NCBI GenBank assembly: GCA_900543455.1
Contig: UQRR01000023.1
Location: 1 to 26,062 of the forward strand
DNA length: 26,062 bases
Reading direction: 5' to 3'
DNA from: an uncultured Dialister sp.
Lineage (GTDB): Bacteria > Bacillota > Negativicutes > Veillonellales > Dialisteraceae
Shown piece by piece: positions 22,958 through 26,062 of the stretch. Position numbers and translations under genes: made by a program. Every line of letters begins with the position of its first letter. Positions within the stretch are counted from its first letter, which is position 1. Below the pieces are notes generated by a model that saw only the letters and a list, made by a program, of their open reading frames with translations, made no database searches and was not told where the DNA came from.

Positions 22958-23071
22958 TCATGACTTTTTATAAAACTGATGAAAGGCAGGAGACGAAATG
23001 CCGATGAAGAGAAGGCAGCCTGCCAGACCCCATCTCAATTCATCCAGTTCTCTTGCGATCAGCTTGCCCAT
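22958..23071 (-). CDS. 37-residue single-helix membrane microprotein, copy 2
   Basis: It lies directly after the T-box 3 terminator and begins MGKLIARELDELRWG, followed by LAGCLLFIGISSPAF and HQFYKKS. It is paralogous to the ORF at 17722-17832, with replacements K to R, L to I, A to S and E to K and many silent third-position changes. The ribosome-binding region (AAAGGATGAGGAAGA) is identical in both copies. No transporter gene follows directly: 23 bp after the stop is MITE copy 4, then T-box 2. It may be the only product of the T-box 3 transcript, or the unit may once have continued into a gene now lost. Confidence 0.75.
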   Translation of the reverse strand: MGKLIARELDELRWGLAGCLLFIGISSPAFHQFYKKS

Positions 23072-23096
23072 TCTTCCTCATCCTTTCTCCAAAACA

Positions 23097-23340
23097 AAAA
23101 GCCCTCGTCCCATAAGGGACGAGAGCCGTAGCTTCGTGTTTCCACCCAATTTCATATCACCATCACTGGCGATACCTTAAAAGGTTCTATCAAACCCTGA
23201 CCCTGTATCGGGAGTTCCCGGGAAGAGCTACTCATGTTCACCCTGCCAAACTCAGAAATGCACTTCAGCATCTTATCCATGCCCGCTCTCACTATCCGGA
23301 CTCGCTTTGCTGTCATCAGACTGCTTACTCTTTTCTTCAT
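23097..23340 (-). promoter_or_regulatory. T-box riboswitch 3, predicted tRNA-Cys specific
   Basis: AAAAGAGTA at 23326-23334, distal stem GCGAGTCCGGATAGTGAGAG, specifier region GAAG-TGC-ATTTC with TGC at 23260-23262, and T-box sequence at 23135-23147 with UGGA (23141-23144). The terminator stem at 23101-23126 is followed by a T-run. Its 3' half and terminator are nearly identical to T-box 1, so this leader and its microprotein appear to be a duplication of the T-box 1 unit (or the reverse). Confidence 0.9.
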
Positions 23341-23355
23341 CGTTTCGTTGTGTGT

Positions 23356-23384
23356 ACTTTAGCACCATTTGGAAGATGTGTCAA
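23356..23384 (-). promoter_or_regulatory. Promoter of T-box 3
   Basis: On the minus strand there is TTGACA (23379-23384), a 17-bp spacer and TAAAGT (23356-23361), 21 nt upstream of the AAAAGAGTA box. MITE copy 5 begins 28 bp further upstream. Confidence 0.8.
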
Positions 23385-23411
23385 GGGCTTTTTTATTTCT
23401 GGGTGGTCTTT

Positions 23412-23574
23412 AGGGAAACGCTGATTAAATCGCAGAGTCAGCTTTTACAAGAATTTTTATGCATAGCTTCGTCATAGCCTTCCTTAAATAGCTCGCTATT
23501 CGCGTCAGGTTATTCCTTGCCATGCATAAAAATTCAAGAGTAAAATCTGACAACGATTTAATCAGTGTTTCCCT
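23412..23574. mobile_element. MITE-like palindromic element, copy 5
   Basis: 163 bp with ends AGGGAAACGCTGATTAAATC and GATTTAATCAGTGTTTCCCT, and inner arms GAATTTTTATGCATAGC and GCCATGCATAAAAATTC. It lies between the nitroreductase stop and the T-box 3 promoter, and TA flanks both ends. Confidence 0.87.
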
Positions 23575-23592
23575 AGAATATGTGGCAGAAGG

Positions 23593-24108
23593 TTAGCGAT
23601 AGATGACTTCAAATTCGCGATCCCCTTTTCGCTCCATTTTTGCCGCGCGGCTGTGACCGACCGCGACAGCAAGGAGCGGATAGGTGCCTTCCGGGAGTCC
23701 GAGGGCTTTCACATAGTCCGCGTCGTGGCCCAGATGACGGATGAAACCGTAGAGGACGACAGAGCCGAGGCCGAGGTCGGAGGCTTTCAGGTGGATATGT
23801 TCAGCGATGATGCCGGCGTCGAATTCCTTCAGGTAATCAAAGGCCGCCTTCGTCTCGCAGATGAAAATAAGCGCCGGTGCTTCAAAGAACATATGGGGCT
23901 TGCCGAGCTTTTCTTCCGCTTCTTTGTCAATGGCAGAAAGCAGCGAGGGGTCTGTCACGATGCAGAGGGTATAGCCCGCGTCATTGTGCTTCCCGACAGA
24001 AGAAGCGAGCGCCGCTTTCACCAGCGCATCCAAGTCTTCTTTAGAAACAGTTTCGTCCGTGTAAGAACGGACAGATTTACGAAGTGCAAGTACATGATCG
24101 AATTCCAT
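23593..24108 (-). CDS. Nitroreductase family protein
   Basis: A 171-residue FMN-dependent oxidoreductase of the nitroreductase fold. The N-terminal RKSVRSY (about residues 9-15) is the usual phosphate-binding start for FMN. GIIAEHIHLKASDLGLGSVVLYGF (about 99-122) matches the conserved helix and glycine-rich turn, and the end reads PEGTYPLLAVAVGHS. The natural substrate cannot be told. The start at 24108 follows AAGGAGGAAATC. Spacers on both sides hold repeats (heptamers upstream, a MITE downstream), so it is probably a single-gene unit. Confidence 0.88.
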   Translation of the reverse strand: MEFDHVLALRKSVRSYTDETVSKEDLDALVKAALASSVGKHNDAGYTLCIVTDPSLLSAIDKEAEEKLGKPHMFFEAPALIFICETKAAFDYLKEFDAGIIAEHIHLKASDLGLGSVVLYGFIRHLGHDADYVKALGLPEGTYPLLAVAVGHSRAAKMERKGDREFEVIYR

Positions 24109-24222
24109 GATGATTTCCTCCTTGAAAATGCTCGCAAATAGCAGATGCCAAATGTCTGATGTCAAATGTCTGATGTCAAATGTCTGATGTCTGATATCTG
24201 ACGTCTAATCCCTAGTCACCAA
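24109..24222. repeat. Heptamer tract with a TGTCTGA/TGTCAAA family
   Basis: From about 24145 to 24235 the 7-bp period is exact: TGTCAAA and TGTCTGA units alternate, then TATCTGA, CGTCTAA, TCCCTAG, TCACCAA. The tract drifts from one heptamer family to another without losing phase and runs into the stop codon of the neighbouring gene. Confidence 0.8.
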
Positions 24223-24972
24223 TCACTGCTTCTGAAATAAATTCGTCAGAATCGCCCCCGCCATCTCGTAGTCATCGATGCGGACGGCTTCCGGTATTTC
24301 TTTCCCTTTTTCGAAAAAGCGAAGGGGGCCGCGGTCGAGCTCTGCGTGGTCGAGGTCTTTGATTTCCAGTGTGAAGGACGCATTCTTTCCGCGGAAACCG
24401 ACACGCTCGGTCGTGATCCAGAAAGCGCCCTGAATATCTTCTTTCCACGGGCCATTGCTGGGATCCTTGAGGCTTCCCGCCCGGAAGGGCGAGTCTTTAG
24501 AAATCACCAGTCCTTTCTCATTGGTGCCGGAAAGCTTCATGAGCTTGGCCGATGCTGCAAAATGAAGTGCTTCGCCCTCACGATACTTCACGCTGGCATA
24601 GTCCGGATTGATCTTCGGGAGCAGTCCTTCCTCCTGGATCTTGTAGATGGCATTGCAGCGCTTCGCGATGGTCTGATAGCGATATTTCTCCTTTTCTTTC
24701 ATCATGTAGCAGGCCTCGATGAGAGACTGGTATAGTTCATAGTCCTCATCGGTCATATATCCTTCCTGATACAGCTCTTCAAAAACCTTGTCACACGCCA
24801 TCGCCTGTGCACTGGCGAGCTGCTTGTTGCTGAGGTCCTTCTCCTTCGCGTAGTGGATCAGCTCTTCCAAAACATCTTCATCCAATGCATCCTCCAGCAC
24901 AGCCTCTGCGAGCTTTCCCGCATAAGCGGTGATGAATTCATCTTTATTCTTGCCAAACAGATTGAAAAACAT
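24223..24972 (-). CDS. Hypothetical protein with a PH/GRAM-like C-terminal region
   Basis: A 249-residue soluble protein I cannot assign to a named family. Residues about 1-120 are helical and acidic, rich in Glu, Lys and Leu (DEDVLEELIHYAKEKDLSNK). Residues about 135-245 look like a small beta-domain with a GEALHF strand, a GAFWITTERVGFRG segment and a final helix (YEMAGAILTNLF). The ITTERVGFRG pattern resembles the strand pair of bacterial PH or GRAM domains. No signal peptide is seen. The start at 24972 follows ACGGAGGATACGC. Its TGA stop is the first codon of a heptamer tract (CAG TGA TTGGTGACTAGG). Confidence 0.65.
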   Translation of the reverse strand: MFFNLFGKNKDEFITAYAGKLAEAVLEDALDEDVLEELIHYAKEKDLSNKQLASAQAMACDKVFEELYQEGYMTDEDYELYQSLIEACYMMKEKEKYRYQTIAKRCNAIYKIQEEGLLPKINPDYASVKYREGEALHFAASAKLMKLSGTNEKGLVISKDSPFRAGSLKDPSNGPWKEDIQGAFWITTERVGFRGKNASFTLEIKDLDHAELDRGPLRFFEKGKEIPEAVRIDDYEMAGAILTNLFQKQ

Positions 24973-25410
24973 AGCGTATCCTCCGTAATATATCCATTTC
25001 CTGAAGACCGGCCGGTCCCCGGCGTCGTTAATAGTCAGAAACGAGAGATGGAGATGCGCCGCATAAAAGCAGCTCCACCCCTGGTTCCCAGCCACCAGTC
25101 ACTAAGTTTGAAAGCAGGGATTAGGGATTAGTGGCTAGGGATTAGGTTTACGATACGAGAAAACCGCTAGTTTCAAACCTTCGCAACGCTTCCTCATTTT
25201 ATGCGCCGTACCTTCACTCCTCACTTGATTCGGAAGTTGACTTAAGGAAACGCAATACTAGTCCCTAGTCACCAGTCACTAGTCACCAGTCACCAGGAAC
25301 CCTTAAGCTCATTTTTTCTATTATAGCCCATAAAATAATTTTTTGCTCGCAAGATATACCAAGCTGCACGGAATGATGTTAAAATAAAATAAAATAAGAA
25401 AAGCAAATCG
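24973..25410. repeat. Repeat-containing spacer ahead of the stress protein gene
   Basis: No gene is supported. There is a partial GCGCCGCATAAAAGC hairpin module (about 25046-25075), GGATTAG/GGCTAGG heptamers (about 25108-25147), another TTTATGCGCCG fragment (about 25198), a MITE end stub (25244-25253) and CTAGTCA/CCAGTCA heptamers (about 25257-25300). An A/T-rich stretch (25310-25400) before the stress protein probably contains its promoter, but I cannot fix its boxes. Confidence 0.65.
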
Positions 25411-25473
25411 TTGGCAAAACAGGATTCCCTGCCAAGCTTATCCGCTTTACTTTATCCAAAGGAGGTACCCCAA

Positions 25474-25902
25474 ATGGAAATCAAAAAAATTCTCGTACCG
25501 GTAGATGGTTCGGATGCTTCGAAACGCGCTTTCAAAATGGCGGTCGATGTCGCAAAGGTCCATGGCGCTGAGCTCGTCGTCACCTGCATCGCGGATGTCA
25601 GCGAAGCCGCCTATCCGATCATGGGTGTCACTTTGGATAAAAATGGCTTCATCAATATCAAGACCAAGGCTGAAAAGCTGCTCGCAGCGCTGAAGGAAGA
25701 GATCCCGATCGAGCTTGACTATGAAGAAATCATAGAAACTGGCGTCCCCGGTGCCGGCATCGCAGAGATCGTCGAGCAGCAGGGCATCGATATGGTCGTC
25801 ATCGGCAACAGCGGCAAGGGCGCTGTCTCCTCCTTCGTCATGGGGAGTGTCAGTCAGTATGTCATCCATCACGTCAAGTGCCCGGTACTCGTCGTGAAAT
25901 AA
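25474..25902 (+). CDS. Universal stress protein (UspA family)
   Basis: A 142-residue cytoplasmic protein with the UspA fold. It starts MEIKKILVPVDGSDASKRAF. The C-terminal nucleotide-binding motif G-X2-G-X9-G-S/T is present as GNSGKGAVSSFVMGSVS (about 113-129), followed by CPVLVVK. The motif points to the ATP-binding subgroup; the physiological role varies in the family. AAAGGAGGTACCCC gives a strong ribosome-binding site for the ATG at 25474. It is the only complete gene on the plus strand. Confidence 0.93.
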   Translation: MEIKKILVPVDGSDASKRAFKMAVDVAKVHGAELVVTCIADVSEAAYPIMGVTLDKNGFINIKTKAEKLLAALKEEIPIELDYEEIIETGVPGAGIAEIVEQQGIDMVVIGNSGKGAVSSFVMGSVSQYVIHHVKCPVLVVK

Positions 25903-25944
25903 GAATATGAAAAGGGGCTGTGAAATAATAGCTCCATGAATACA

Positions 25945-25984
25945 AAAAAGGACTTTTGATTCGAAAAAATCGAAAGTCCTTTTT
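25945..25984 (+). terminator. Intrinsic terminator after the stress protein gene
   Basis: The arms AAAAAGGACTTTTGAT (25945-25960) and ATCGAAAGTCCTTTTT (25969-25984) pair over 16 bp with one G-U. They are A-rich on the 5' side and T-rich on the 3' side, so it can work in both directions. It may belong to the IS end rather than to the stress gene. Confidence 0.75.
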
Positions 25985-26004
25985 CGTGTTAGAATTTAAC
26001 TGCA

Positions 26005-26062
26005 ATGAAAAACCTAACTGTGTATTATGGTACTCCCAAACAGGGAATTTTACCAGCATTTT
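26005..26062 (+). CDS. Start of a possible transposase ORF (truncated by the window)
   Basis: An ATG at 26005 opens MKNLTVYYGTPKQGILPAF, still open at the window end. The G-I-L-P pattern recalls the N-terminal Q-X2-L-X-P motif of IS1182-type transposases. The ribosome-binding site is weak. Nineteen residues are too few to be sure. Confidence 0.35.
   Translation, partial: MKNLTVYYGTPKQGILPAF

Larger units (their letters stand above)
25913..26062 (+). mobile_element. Probable left end of an insertion sequence (partial)
   Basis: From about 25913 the sequence reads AAAAGGGGCTGTGAAATAAT, similar to the GGGGCTGT ends of many IS1182/IS5-like elements. A strong hairpin and then the start of an ORF (26005) follow, as expected for an IS left end that shields its transposase from read-through. 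The window stops before the diagnostic part. Confidence 0.4.

Noticed and set aside
17858..23340. Methionine specificity of the T-boxes
   Set aside because: ATG triplets near the specifier are not at the same aligned position in the three leaders, and UGGA in the antiterminator does not fit a tRNA with discriminator A.
25874..26059. 61-codon minus-strand ORF at the right edge
   Set aside because: It covers a terminator hairpin and the probable IS end, with no family resemblance.

Overview
The window looks like chromosome of a diderm Firmicute (class Negativicutes, probably Veillonellaceae, in the Dialister/Megasphaera neighbourhood). Three T-box riboswitches are a Firmicute hallmark, whereas an OmpH/Skp-type periplasmic chaperone implies an outer membrane. 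The genus is an inference. Every convincing gene is on the minus strand except a universal stress protein and a partial insertion-sequence ORF at the far right.

Layout, left to right. 1-305: three tandem consensus promoters and a leader reading leftward out of the window, almost certainly into an rRNA operon. 831-2699: a DUF1294 membrane protein, mutY and an MTH1-like Nudix hydrolase (oxidised-guanine defence). 2989-4438: an HD-domain hydrolase and OmpH/Skp with its own promoter and terminator. 4765-13441: the purine operon, transcribed purE-purC-purF-purM-purN-purH-purD, with a promoter and a structured leader holding a 47-codon ORF before purE and a terminator after purD. 13738-16482: dusB and an M20 peptidase. 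16791-23384: a cyst(e)ine-responsive island with three T-box leaders (specifier UGC and antiterminator UGGA, both fitting tRNA-Cys), a complete polar amino acid ABC importer, a second solute-binding lipoprotein, a zinc-site URO-D-like methyltransferase, and two copies of an unannotated 36/37-residue membrane microprotein placed directly after two of the T-boxes. 23593-25902: a nitroreductase, a protein with a PH-like C-terminus, and a universal stress protein. The right edge appears to enter an IS element.

The spaces between the housekeeping genes are unusually repeat-rich. Three layers are visible: (i) degenerate tandem heptamers (AGTCACT, TAATCCC, TTCAGGG, AATTCCT, TGTCTGA and variants) that often begin at or inside stop codons; (ii) a mosaic of short hairpin modules; (iii) a 162-163 bp palindromic MITE-like element in four full copies, one deleted copy and end remnants. 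One MITE copy ends on the purD stop codon and separates purD from its terminator. Heptamers and hairpin modules are absent from the cysteine island, which carries only MITEs.

The strongest candidate for something undescribed is the duplicated unit of a Cys T-box followed by a tiny single-helix membrane peptide. The two copies differ mostly at synonymous third positions, which indicates a real protein under selection.
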